Positions 1 through 7,962 of a DNA stretch of 29,258 nt are shown here, piece after piece (within the stretch, counting starts at the first letter, position 1; the number at the start of each line of letters is the position of its first letter). A program made the position numbers and the translations under genes. The notes below the pieces were generated by a model, which worked only from the letters and a program-made list of their open reading frames with translations, was not told the DNA's origin and did no database searches. Source of the DNA: CAVQGZ01 sp964356295 (GTDB lineage Bacteria > Actinomycetota > Actinomycetes > Jiangellales > Jiangellaceae); assembly GCA_964356295.1 (NCBI GenBank), contig CAYHHE010000027.1, positions 1 to 29,258 of the forward strand, in the 5' to 3' direction.

Positions 1-621
1 GTCGACCCGCTCATCAGGTGCGCCCCCTCCTCCAGCGGGCACTGGAACCGGCCGGCGGAGGCGGCGGCACTGCTGCACGAGCCCGTCGAGATCGACATCC
101 ATCCGCTGCACGTCGAAGGCCATCTCGTGCACCTCGAGCCCGACGAGCCCGGCCGCCCCCGCGGCGTGGTGCGTCACGTGTCCGGCGGCGGCGTCGGAGA
201 AGGCCAGCACCCGGTCACCGGGCCTGGTCGTGGCGAGGTAGGCGTACAGGTTGGCGACCGATCCCGACGCCACCCGCGTCTCCACGTAGGCGGCGCCCAG
301 CAGCCGGCTGAGCACGACAGCGGACAGCGCGGCCAGGCGGGAGCCGTCCTGCATGCCGCGGTTGTAGGAGTCCCCCGGTGGACCCAGGTGGGGACGACTG
401 CCGATCGGCGAGCCGAGCAGGCCCGCCAGCCTCGGGTTGGGCGTGTTGGTGCCCGCGTACAGCACGATGCTGTCGTCCATCAGGCACTTCTGGTCGCGGA
501 CGAGCCGGTGCACCTCATCGTCGACCTCGTCCAGACCGAGACCCCGGTAGGTGTCGTGCCAGCGTCGGGCGAAGGCCTGCGCGGCGGCCGATGACCAGGG
601 CCGGGGACCGGGATGCGTCAC
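1..621 (-). CDS. Serine hydroxymethyltransferase-like PLP enzyme, 3' end cut by the window
   Basis: The visible ~207 N-terminal residues read like the N-terminal half of the serine hydroxymethyltransferase (SHMT) family, PLP fold type I. Seen: an SHMT-like segment with SGSVANLYAYLA, matching the family's P(H)SGSxAN block, followed by TTRPGDRVLAF and GHVTHH, equivalent to the GDT-hLG...GGHLTHG region. The family interconverts serine and glycine with folate, but the PLP-binding lysine and the folate region lie outside the window, so the reaction is not established. The start is uncertain: in-frame GTG codons sit at 621 and 627, neither with a strong ribosome binding site. It is divergent from putA across about 200 bp. 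The last ~70 bases (1-70) translate into Pro/Gly-rich, un-SHMT-like sequence, while another frame there looks more protein-like; a frameshift or sequence error near the edge is possible. A related aldolase or amino-acid transferase is an alternative. Confidence 0.6.
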   Translation of the reverse strand, partial: MTHPGPRPWSSAAAQAFARRWHDTYRGLGLDEVDDEVHRLVRDQKCLMDDSIVLYAGTNTPNPRLAGLLGSPIGSRPHLGPPGDSYNRGMQDGSRLAALSAVVLSRLLGAAYVETRVASGSVANLYAYLATTRPGDRVLAFSDAAAGHVTHHAAGAAGLVGLEVHEMAFDVQRMDVDLDGLVQQCRRLRRPVPVPAGGGGAPDERVD

Positions 622-681
622 AGCCACCCACGGTAGGGACCTCGGCCCGCCCGGGCACGGGGCGGTCGTCCCGCAAGGACG

Positions 682-729
682 CATCGTCCGACGATTCGAG
701 GGTCATGACCCTCCGACCTTCGGACGATG
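682..729. promoter_or_regulatory. Nested inverted repeats in the SHMT-like/putA divergent control region
   Basis: Seen: a perfect 16-bp palindrome GAGGGTCATGACCCTC at 698-713, flanked by a perfect 10-bp inverted repeat, CATCGTCCGA at 682-691 and TCGGACGATG at 720-729. Both lie between divergently transcribed genes. This geometry suits binding of one or two regulator dimers controlling one or both genes. The PutA here has no N-terminal DNA-binding domain, so it cannot be its own repressor as in enterobacteria. The regulator is unknown and is not encoded in the window. A cruciform or hairpin role is the alternative. Confidence 0.5.
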
Positions 730-822
730 AGCGCATGACGGACGCGACGGACGCGACGGAAGCGCCGGGAGCGGGCGTGGATGGCCCTGGACATCGACGG
801 GCTGCCTGCCCAGGATGGTGCG

Positions 823-3800
823 ATGGTCACCCACCCGGCGGCCAGCCCGCCCCGTCGGCACGCCTCCACCGATCCGGACGTGCTGGCCGACGAAGCCGTC
901 GACCTGGCAGCGGACTGGCTGAGCCGCGCCCGCCGCGACCAGCGGCGCGCGGAGAAGCGCGTCGTGCGACGGCTGCAGGGCGTCATCGACGATCCGGACG
1001 GCATCGCCTTCACCATGGCGTTCGTCGACCGCATCGCCCGTCACCGTGACGACACGGCAGCCGCGCACCAGCTGCGCTCGCTCGTCCGGGGACAGCCGCT
1101 GCCGGCGTTCCTGTCCCCGCTGGACCGAGGCCTGCTTCGCGCCGGCGCCGAACTCGCCCCCCGGGCACCGCACCTGGTCATGCCGATGGCCCGGCGCCGG
1201 ATGCGCCAGCTGGTCGGGCATCTGGTCGTGGACGCCGAGCCCCGACCGATGCACGCCCACCTGGCCCGACAGCGCCGCGAGGGCTTCGGCCTCAACGTCA
1301 ACCTGCTCGGCGAGATGGTGCTGGGCGAGGCCGAGGCGAGGCGTCGGTTCGAGCGCACCCTGGCGCTCGTCGACGACCCGACGGTGGACTACGTGTCGGT
1401 CAAGGTCTCAGCGATCGCCAGCCAGCTCGACCTGTGGTCCTTCGAGGTCACCCTCGCACGCATCATCGAGCGGCTGCGCGTGCTCCTGCTGCGCGCGGCG
1501 GACGGTGACCCGCCGACCTTCGTCAACCTCGACATGGAGGAGTACCGCGACCTCGAGCTGACGCTGCTGGCCTTCACCCAGGTGCTGGACGAGCCGGAGC
1601 TGCGTCACCTGGACGCGGGGATCGTCCTGCAGGCCTACCTGCCCGACGCGTTCGATGCGTTGCAGCGGCTCAGCGTCTGGGCGGCGGCCCGGCGCCGCGC
1701 CGGCGGCGGCACCATCAAGGTGCGCCTGGTCAAGGGCGCCAACCTGGCGATGGAGCACGTCGACGCCGAGGTGCACGGCTGGTACCAGGCGCCGTACCCC
1801 GACAAGGCCGACGTCGACGCCTGCTACAAGCGCTGCCTGGACTGGGTGCTGGACCCCGAGCGGATGACCGGGCTGCGTGTCGGGGTGGCCAGCCACAACC
1901 TCTTCGACATGGCCTGGGCGCACCTGCTGGCCCGCAGCCGGGGCCTGTCGGAGCGGGTCGAGATGGAGATGCTGCACGGCATCGCTCCCGCCCAGGCGCG
2001 AGCCGTCCGCGACGACGACGGGGGGCTGCGCCTGTACACCCCGATCGTGTCGCGCCGGGACTTCGACATCGCCATCGGCTACCTGTTCCGCCGGCTCGAG
2101 GAGAACACCTCCCCGGAGAACTTCCTGCGTCATCTCTGGACACTCGAGCCTGGGTCCGTTGAGTTCGCCCGGCAGGCAGAGCGGTTCCGCCGGGCCGTCA
2201 CCCGTCGGTGGGACATCGACACCACCCCCAGGCGCCATCGGGGCGGACGCCCGCTGCCCCCGGACGGCTTCGCCAACGCGCCCGACACCGACCCGTCGCT
2301 GCCCGCGACCCAGGCGTGGCTGCAGGAGGTGCGTGCGATGGCACCCGGCCAGGTGCGCACGCCCCTGACGACGGTGCCCGGGCCCGTGGACGAGGCTCTC
2401 GCGGCCGCGCGCGCCGCGGCGCCGGAATGGTCGGCGCGTCCGGCACGCGAGCGACGCGACCTCCTGCGTCGGGTTGCCGACGAGCTCGCGGCCCGGCGTG
2501 GCGAGCTGATGGCCACCATGGCGGCAGAGGGACGCAAGACCTTCGCCGAGGCCGACCCGGAGATCAGTGAGGCCATCGACTTCGCCCGCTGGTACGCCGA
2601 GCGTGCTCTCGAGATCGAGACACTCCAGCGCAGCCAGGGCGTGACGTTCGCGCCGCACGGGGTGGTGGCGGTCGTGCCCCCGTGGAACTTCCCGGTGGCC
2701 ATCCCGGCAGGGGGCGTGCTTGCCGCGCTGGCGGCCGGCAACACCGTGCTGTTCAAGCCGTCCCTGGAGACCCCACGGTGCGCGGAGATCGTCGCCGAGG
2801 CGTGCTGGTCGGCCGGCGTCCCACCCCATGTCCTCCAGTTCGTGCGCACCCCGGACGACGAGGTCGGCCGGCTCCTGGTGACCGGCGCCGACGCCGTCAT
2901 CCTCACCGGGTCCTGGGAGACAGCGAGGCTGTTCCGGTCATGGAAGCCCGACATGCGGCTGTTCGCCGAGACCAGCGGCAAGAACGCCATGATCATCACA
3001 TCGCAGGCCGACATCGACCTGGCTGCCGCGGATCTCGTGAGGTCTGCGTTCGGTCACGCCGGCCAGAAGTGCTCCGCTGCCAGCCTGGCCATCCTCGTCG
3101 GCGACCTGGCCGACGACGCCCGCTTTCGCGACAAGGTCGTCGACGCGGCCAGCAGCCTGCGGCTGGGCTGGCCAGGCGAGCCCGGGGTGACCATGGGGCC
3201 GGTGATCGTTCCTGCGCACGGCAAGCTGCTGACCGCCCTGACCCGACTCGAGCCGGGCGAACGCTGGGTGCTCGAGCCGCGATGCCTGGACGAGTCCGGC
3301 GCGCTGTGGAGCCCAGGGATCAAGGAGGGCGTCGCGGACGGGTCGGCGTTCCATCACACCGAGTGCTTCGGCCCGGTGCTGGGGCTGATGCGCGCAGCGA
3401 ACCTGGACGAGGCGATCCGGCTGCAGAACGCTGTGCCGTACGGACTGACCGGGGGCATCCACAGCCTCGACCCCGACGAGGTCGAGCACTGGCTGGACGC
3501 CGTCGAGGTGGGCAACGCCTACGTGAACCGGCACATCACCGGCGCGATCGTCGCCCGCCAGCCCTTCGGCGGGTGGAAACGCTCCAGCATCGGACCGGGC
3601 GCCAAGGCCGGCGGCCCGGACTACCTGCTCCAGCTCGGCGTCTGGCGCGACCGCCCGGACCCCGTCAAGGACCAGCACACCGGCGACGGGTTCTGGTGGC
3701 ACGAGCACTACGGCCGGGCGCACGACCCCATCGGTCTGTTCTGCGAGCAGAACGCGCTGCGCTACCTGCCACGTCCGGACGTCCTCGTCCGCGCCGGTGC

Positions 3801-4173
3801 CGACGCCGACCCCGATGCCCTTGGACGAACCCTGCGCGCCGCCCAGACCGCGGGCGTGCATCCCCTGGTCTCGACGGCGAGCCGCCAGGCGAGCCATCCG
3901 CCGGATGCCGTGGTCGAGGACGAGCCGACCTTCATCTGCCGGCTGCCGGGGCACCGGTTCGCACGCATCCGTCACGTCGGCACCGCCAGCCTCGACCTTC
4001 GGGCCGCCGCCGCGGAGGCAGAGGTCGACGTCATCGACGAGCCGGTGGTCAGCAGCGGCCGGCTGGAGCTGCGCTGGTACCTGCGCGAGCAGTCGATCAG
4101 CCGCACGCTGCACCGGTTCGGCAACCTGCTCAGCACCACGCCAGCCCCCCGGCCCCACGCCAGCCCCGAATGA
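823..4173 (+). CDS. putA: Bifunctional proline dehydrogenase / L-glutamate-gamma-semialdehyde dehydrogenase (PutA)
   Basis: Oxidises proline to P5C (FAD domain), then glutamate semialdehyde to glutamate (NAD domain). Seen over 1116 residues: proline dehydrogenase barrel ~40-470 with VRLVKGANLAMEH (~300), ASHNLFD, and a YLFRRLEENTS block; aldehyde dehydrogenase ~500-960 with PPWNFPVAIP, catalytic Glu716 in ETSGKN, catalytic Cys750 in GQKCSA, ECFGPVLG and QPFGGWKRSS; then a ~150-residue C-terminal extension. There is no ribbon-helix-helix domain at the N-terminus, so this is not the trifunctional repressor form. Start choice: ATG 823 has AGGA 7 nt upstream. ATG 781 is in frame with GGGAG 9 nt upstream, but the 14 extra codons have weaker third-position GC. 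The gene is divergent from the SHMT-like gene and ends before a strong hairpin. Glycine/serine and proline catabolism may share control through the palindromes upstream (inference). Confidence 0.95.
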   Translation: MVTHPAASPPRRHASTDPDVLADEAVDLAADWLSRARRDQRRAEKRVVRRLQGVIDDPDGIAFTMAFVDRIARHRDDTAAAHQLRSLVRGQPLPAFLSPLDRGLLRAGAELAPRAPHLVMPMARRRMRQLVGHLVVDAEPRPMHAHLARQRREGFGLNVNLLGEMVLGEAEARRRFERTLALVDDPTVDYVSVKVSAIASQLDLWSFEVTLARIIERLRVLLLRAADGDPPTFVNLDMEEYRDLELTLLAFTQVLDEPELRHLDAGIVLQAYLPDAFDALQRLSVWAAARRRAGGGTIKVRLVKGANLAMEHVDAEVHGWYQAPYPDKADVDACYKRCLDWVLDPERMTGLRVGVASHNLFDMAWAHLLARSRGLSERVEMEMLHGIAPAQARAVRDDDGGLRLYTPIVSRRDFDIAIGYLFRRLEENTSPENFLRHLWTLEPGSVEFARQAERFRRAVTRRWDIDTTPRRHRGGRPLPPDGFANAPDTDPSLPATQAWLQEVRAMAPGQVRTPLTTVPGPVDEALAAARAAAPEWSARPARERRDLLRRVADELAARRGELMATMAAEGRKTFAEADPEISEAIDFARWYAERALEIETLQRSQGVTFAPHGVVAVVPPWNFPVAIPAGGVLAALAAGNTVLFKPSLETPRCAEIVAEACWSAGVPPHVLQFVRTPDDEVGRLLVTGADAVILTGSWETARLFRSWKPDMRLFAETSGKNAMIITSQADIDLAAADLVRSAFGHAGQKCSAASLAILVGDLADDARFRDKVVDAASSLRLGWPGEPGVTMGPVIVPAHGKLLTALTRLEPGERWVLEPRCLDESGALWSPGIKEGVADGSAFHHTECFGPVLGLMRAANLDEAIRLQNAVPYGLTGGIHSLDPDEVEHWLDAVEVGNAYVNRHITGAIVARQPFGGWKRSSIGPGAKAGGPDYLLQLGVWRDRPDPVKDQHTGDGFWWHEHYGRAHDPIGLFCEQNALRYLPRPDVLVRAGADADPDALGRTLRAAQTAGVHPLVSTASRQASHPPDAVVEDEPTFICRLPGHRFARIRHVGTASLDLRAAAAEAEVDVIDEPVVSSGRLELRWYLREQSISRTLHRFGNLLSTTPAPRPHASPE

Positions 4174-4187
4174 TCACGTCAGGTACG

Positions 4188-4235
4188 CCCGTGCCAACTT
4201 GACAAGGCTTGTGAGCCCAGTCAAGTTGGTACGGG
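4188..4235. terminator. Strong bidirectional hairpin between convergent genes
   Basis: Seen: arms CCCGTGCCAACTTGAC (4188-4203) and GTCAAGTTGGTACGGG (4220-4235) pair over 16 positions, with 15 Watson-Crick pairs and one G-T. The 16-nt loop itself contains GGCT...AGCC. It lies 14 bp past the putA stop and 15 bp past the stop of the convergent hydrolase gene, so it can end transcription from both sides. No clear U-tract follows, which is common in actinomycetes. Confidence 0.7.
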
Positions 4236-4250
4236 CCTCGTCAAGTGCGG

Positions 4251-5228
4251 CTACCCGCTCGTCCCGCTGGCACCGAGCCGCTCCCGGGCCCGGTCCAGGA
4301 ACACCGGGTGCGTCCAGTAGTAGCTCGCCGCATGAGCGAGCACCCGGTCACCGCGTTCACCCGCGTACACCTCGACGTCCTCGGGAGGGCGGCCGTTGTT
4401 GAGGGTGAACACCGGGGCTGCCAGGAACGCCCACGGGTCGAGCGGCACGAAGAAGTTCGTCCAGGCCTCGATGGACGGGGGCACTGTCACGGGACGGCCG
4501 GTCGACATCGGGTCGAGGCCCGTCGGCGAGCAGCCGATGATGTGGAAGTAGGAGATCGGACTGGCACACGTCAGCAGCGACCGCACGTGCAGCGCGGGGT
4601 CACCGCCGACCGCGAGGTCGAAGACCATGGCGCCGCCGAGGCTGTGGCTGATGACGTCGATCGGACGATCCGCCACCCCGTGACCCGGCGCGTGGGACTG
4701 CACTGCCTGCCAGATCCGGCTGTGTATGGCGCCTTGATGCCGCTGGTACACGATGAGGTCCCCGGTGAACTCCCCCGACGCCCACTGGTACTGGCTGCGG
4801 ACCAAGCCGTAGATGGCGGCGATCAACCTGCGCCGTGACTCGGCACTGCGCCGCCGCCACCCCGATGCCACCGTGTCCAGGACGTGGTTCAGGTCGCGGC
4901 CGGCCAGAGCGGAGCGGACCTCCGCCGATCTCTCGCGGGGCACCCGGACCTCTCGGTCGGACCAGGCCAGGTAGGGCAGGATCGTGTCCAGCGGCTGGGT
5001 CGGCGCGCCCATGTCCCCCCAGAACACCGGGATCAGCCGCACCCGATCACCCAGCGCGGTGTTCATCCCGGCGATCTCGGCCAGGTAGTTCTCCTTGTCG
5101 CGCGTGCCGATCCCGTGGATGACGAGCACGGGCCGAGGCCCCTCCCCCGGGTATCGCGCCACGTCAGCAGACGCTACGGCAGCCCGGCCGGGCGACATGG
5201 GAGCCGGGCGCGAACCGACCAGCACCAC
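4251..5228 (-). CDS. Alpha/beta-hydrolase fold protein of unknown substrate
   Basis: Seen: 325 residues with an N-terminal strand and oxyanion segment PVLVIHGIGT (~33-42) and the nucleophile elbow ISHSLGGAM with Ser196. These are hallmarks of serine esterases/lipases of the alpha/beta-hydrolase fold. The segment SRIWQAVQSH and the elbow context VISHSLGGAMVFDL resemble predicted lipases or PGAP1-like hydrolases. No signal peptide or membrane helix is evident, so a cytoplasmic location is likely. Start uncertain: GTG 5228 is the longest; ATG 5198 and GTG 5162 are alternatives, and none has a strong ribosome binding site. Its 5' end faces the WS/DGAT gene across ~33 bp, so the promoters must overlap. 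With an acyltransferase and a patatin nearby, a role in neutral-lipid or acyl-ester turnover is plausible (inference only). Confidence 0.75.
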   Translation of the reverse strand: MVLVGSRPAPMSPGRAAVASADVARYPGEGPRPVLVIHGIGTRDKENYLAEIAGMNTALGDRVRLIPVFWGDMGAPTQPLDTILPYLAWSDREVRVPRERSAEVRSALAGRDLNHVLDTVASGWRRRSAESRRRLIAAIYGLVRSQYQWASGEFTGDLIVYQRHQGAIHSRIWQAVQSHAPGHGVADRPIDVISHSLGGAMVFDLAVGGDPALHVRSLLTCASPISYFHIIGCSPTGLDPMSTGRPVTVPPSIEAWTNFFVPLDPWAFLAAPVFTLNNGRPPEDVEVYAGERGDRVLAHAASYYWTHPVFLDRARERLGASGTSG

Positions 5229-5261
5229 CTACGATGTCTCCCGATCGTCGGGAGGGCGCGT

Positions 5262-6821
5262 ATGGGGCAACGTCGGCCGCTGGGAGTGCAGGACACGTTC
5301 TGGCTGGAGATGGACCGGCCCAACAACCTCATGGTCGTCGACTCGGTGATCTGGACCGCCGAGCCCCTGGACTGGGACCGGGTGCGAGACGTCTACGCGG
5401 AGCGGCTCGTCGGGCGCTACCCCGTCTTCCACAGCCGGGCGGTCAAGGACGACGGGTCATGGTGGTGGGAGGAGTACGAGCAGTTCTCCTTCGACGACCA
5501 CGTCACCCACGTGACGCTGGACGACCCGGACGACCCCCGCGCGCTCCAGCAGCTCGTCGCCGAGCATCGCACGGTTCCGCTGGACCGCGACAAGCCACTC
5601 TGGTACCTGCTGTGGGTCGACCGCTACCTCGACGGCAGCGCGATCATCATGCGTAGCCATCACGCGATCGCCGACGGTATCCGCATGGTGGAGCTCGCGA
5701 TGACCCTGTTCGACGGCAGCGCGGACGGGGACTCCGTCCTGGTGCCTGCCGTCATCACCAAGCGTGTACGCCCGGAGGAGCCGCGCAAGTCGCGCATGGA
5801 ACGCCTGCGGGCGGCCGGGCTCGAGGTGCGCGCCCATGCGGGTGGGATCGGCCAGGTCGCCGCGGACGCGGGTCGTGGTGCCCGGGAGCTTGCCACTCGG
5901 GTCCCTGCAGCGGTCGGTGAGGCCGGCGCGCTGGCCCGGGCCCTCAACGTGGTCGGCGCCGGTCACACCCTCGCCTCCGAGAGCGCCTCGCTCACGAGGG
6001 AGGCCGCGAGCGCAGCCCGCACGTCCATCGAGGCAGCCTTCCCCCGCGGGGGCAGCGTCCTCAACGTGTTCTCGGTCGCGCCGGCCGAGCTGGACGCCGT
6101 GCGCAAGCTCGTGCTCGGGACCCGGAACGACCCCACCCTGTGGACCGGGACCGCCAGCACCGAGAAGGGCGTCGCCTGGGCCGACCCGCTGCCGCTGGCC
6201 AGCATCCGGGAGGTGGCCAAGGGCAACCAGGCCACCATCAACGACGTGCTGTCCACCTGCCTGGCCCTCACCCTGCACGAGTACCTGACCTCGCACCGCG
6301 CGCACTGCGGCTCGGTCACCTTCATGGTGCCGATGAACCTCAAGCCGCTGAACCCGTCGCTGCCTGATGAGCTGGGCAACGGCTTCGCCCTGGTCGAGCT
6401 CGAGCTACCGACCGACGAGCCCGACCCCATGCGGGTGCTGTCGGTGGTGAAGCGTCGCATGGCGCGGATCAAGCACGGGCACGAGGCCGTCATCGACTTC
6501 CGCGTCCAGGAGGGTTTCTCCCATCTGAGCCACCGGCTCTACGAGATGGTCGTCGACCTGTTCGCCAACCGGAACGCCGGCGTGCTCACCAACGTCCCCG
6601 GCCCCCCGATGCCGGTCTACATGGCCGGAAGCCGCGTCGAGGGCATCGTGGGGTGGGCACCGGTCTCCGGAGACCAGCCGATGAGCGTGACCATCTACAG
6701 CTACGACGGCAGGGTCGTCATCGGCATCGCCTGCGACCGGGTGCTCGTCCCGGACTACGAGTCCATCGTCGATGGGTTCGCCTCGGCATTCGCCGAGCTG
6801 CGCAGCCGCAGCGGCCTGTAG
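5262..6821 (+). CDS. Wax ester synthase/diacylglycerol acyltransferase (WS/DGAT)
   Basis: The family transfers a fatty acyl group from acyl-CoA to diacylglycerol or long-chain alcohols, making storage triacylglycerol or wax esters at the membrane or lipid-body surface. Seen: 519 residues starting MGQRRPLGVQDTFWLEMD, the active-site motif HHAIADG (His133, His134, Asp138, Gly139), an insert with a Lys/Arg- and Ala-rich stretch (~165-260), and the C-terminal WSD domain with NVPGPPMPVYMAG and an SYDGRVVIG strand. The start at ATG 5262 is supported by GGAGGG 5 nt upstream. It is slightly longer than the usual ~460-500. Actinomycetes often carry several paralogues, and some have weak or no acyltransferase activity, so substrate is not predicted. 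Confidence 0.92.
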   Translation: MGQRRPLGVQDTFWLEMDRPNNLMVVDSVIWTAEPLDWDRVRDVYAERLVGRYPVFHSRAVKDDGSWWWEEYEQFSFDDHVTHVTLDDPDDPRALQQLVAEHRTVPLDRDKPLWYLLWVDRYLDGSAIIMRSHHAIADGIRMVELAMTLFDGSADGDSVLVPAVITKRVRPEEPRKSRMERLRAAGLEVRAHAGGIGQVAADAGRGARELATRVPAAVGEAGALARALNVVGAGHTLASESASLTREAASAARTSIEAAFPRGGSVLNVFSVAPAELDAVRKLVLGTRNDPTLWTGTASTEKGVAWADPLPLASIREVAKGNQATINDVLSTCLALTLHEYLTSHRAHCGSVTFMVPMNLKPLNPSLPDELGNGFALVELELPTDEPDPMRVLSVVKRRMARIKHGHEAVIDFRVQEGFSHLSHRLYEMVVDLFANRNAGVLTNVPGPPMPVYMAGSRVEGIVGWAPVSGDQPMSVTIYSYDGRVVIGIACDRVLVPDYESIVDGFASAFAELRSRSGL

Positions 6822-6849
6822 CCGGGGCCGGGGCCCCGCGCTCGCGCCG

Positions 6850-7818
6850 TCACCCCAGCAGGTCACGCACCCGATGGCCCTGCCGCAGGGTCTGGCTGAC
6901 CGATGCCAGCACCTGGCGGGCGATCGCCGGGCGACGCGAGGCGTCCAGGCCCGCCCCGGCCATCACCCGACGGGCGGCCCGCTCCGGGTGCAGCACGAGC
7001 ACCGGCGTACCGGATCGGGTGATGCGGCGCACCTCCACGGCGAGCTGACCGCGCGCCGCGCTGCGCCAGACGTGGTCACGGCTGGGGTGCAGGCGGTCGC
7101 TGGTCGACATCGGAGCGCTCACGATGACCGCGTCGAGGCCCTGCCCTGCCAGCAGGTCGGCGTTGCACAGCGAATGGGCGCCTCCGTCCACGTAGCGCTC
7201 GTCGCCGATCCACACCGGTGAGAAGTACCCGGGGATGGCGCACGAGGCGGCCACGGCGGCACCCACCGACACCGCGTCACCGCGCAGATCGTCCCTGCCG
7301 AACACGACACGACGCCCATCGGACAGGCGCAGGGCACAGATCCACAGGGCCTGCTGCGGCCAGGCGTCGAACACGCCCTCGAACGGGGCCCGCACATCCT
7401 CGGTCGGTATCCGTCCCGCAGGCAGCGCCGCCGACAGCACCCCTCCCGGGCGGGCGGACCAGGGTCGGCGAGCCGCTCGCCGTAGCAGCTCAGGGGACGC
7501 CGGTGCCCACCGGCGCGACTGCTCACGCGCCCGGTCACCGGTGGGTGCCGTCAGGACCGGGGGCATCCCCCGGACGACGCGCTCACCCTCCTCCGAGAGC
7601 CGTTGCCGGGTCATCCGCGCGACGAAGTCGTCCGGCGGGAAGCCCGCCCGCAGCAGGGCGCCGGACGTCGACCCGGCAGAGGTGCCCACCACGATCGTCG
7701 CCTCGCGCGCGTCCCAGCCCCACTCCCGCCACAGTGCGGTGAGCACGCCTGCGTGGAATGCGGTACCGGCCAGGCCGCCGCTGCCGAGGACGAGGCCGAT
7801 GCCGATGCCGCGGGTCAC
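6850..7818 (-). CDS. Patatin-like phospholipase family protein
   Basis: Patatin-like enzymes hydrolyse acyl ester bonds of phospholipids or other lipids using a Ser-Asp dyad. Seen (322 residues from GTG 7818): glycine-rich oxyanion loop LGSGGLAG (~11-18), nucleophile elbow VVGTSAGS with Ser47, and the catalytic Asp motif YVDGGAHS. All three dyad elements are intact. Start choice: GTG 7818 has GAAGGCGG just upstream and places the first strand (GIGIGLVLG) at the N-terminus as in the family; an open frame continues upstream to 7926 but looks non-coding. No signal peptide is visible. The gene ends 28 bp from the convergent WS/DGAT stop. Together with that gene and the hydrolase at 4251 it forms a lipid-linked neighbourhood, though not one operon. 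Confidence 0.88.
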   Translation of the reverse strand: MTRGIGIGLVLGSGGLAGTAFHAGVLTALWREWGWDAREATIVVGTSAGSTSGALLRAGFPPDDFVARMTRQRLSEEGERVVRGMPPVLTAPTGDRAREQSRRWAPASPELLRRAARRPWSARPGGVLSAALPAGRIPTEDVRAPFEGVFDAWPQQALWICALRLSDGRRVVFGRDDLRGDAVSVGAAVAASCAIPGYFSPVWIGDERYVDGGAHSLCNADLLAGQGLDAVIVSAPMSTSDRLHPSRDHVWRSAARGQLAVEVRRITRSGTPVLVLHPERAARRVMAGAGLDASRRPAIARQVLASVSQTLRQGHRVRDLLG

Positions 7819-7962
7819 AACCGCCTTCGCCAGGACGCAGGCGTGGTGCCGCCACCTGTTGCCACTCTGATGAGGCGAGCCTACGCGGCTCGCACCGCCG
7901 ACATGGGCCCGGCGGCTGCGCCTCACCCCCGGGCGCTTCCGCCGGGCCCACCGAGGCCACCC

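Noticed and set aside
735..763. Tandem GACGGACGC-type 9-bp repeats before putA
   Set aside because: Only about three imperfect units; too short for a repeat feature, noted only as part of the control region.
4884..5261. Upstream extension of the WS/DGAT frame by ~126 codons
   Set aside because: It runs antisense through the alpha/beta-hydrolase gene; ATG 5262 with GGAGGG and the typical N-terminus is preferred.
6823..6838. CGGGG...CCCCG hairpin between the WS/DGAT and patatin stops
   Set aside because: Only 5 bp of stem in extremely G/C-rich sequence; could be a weak terminator but not distinguishable from background.
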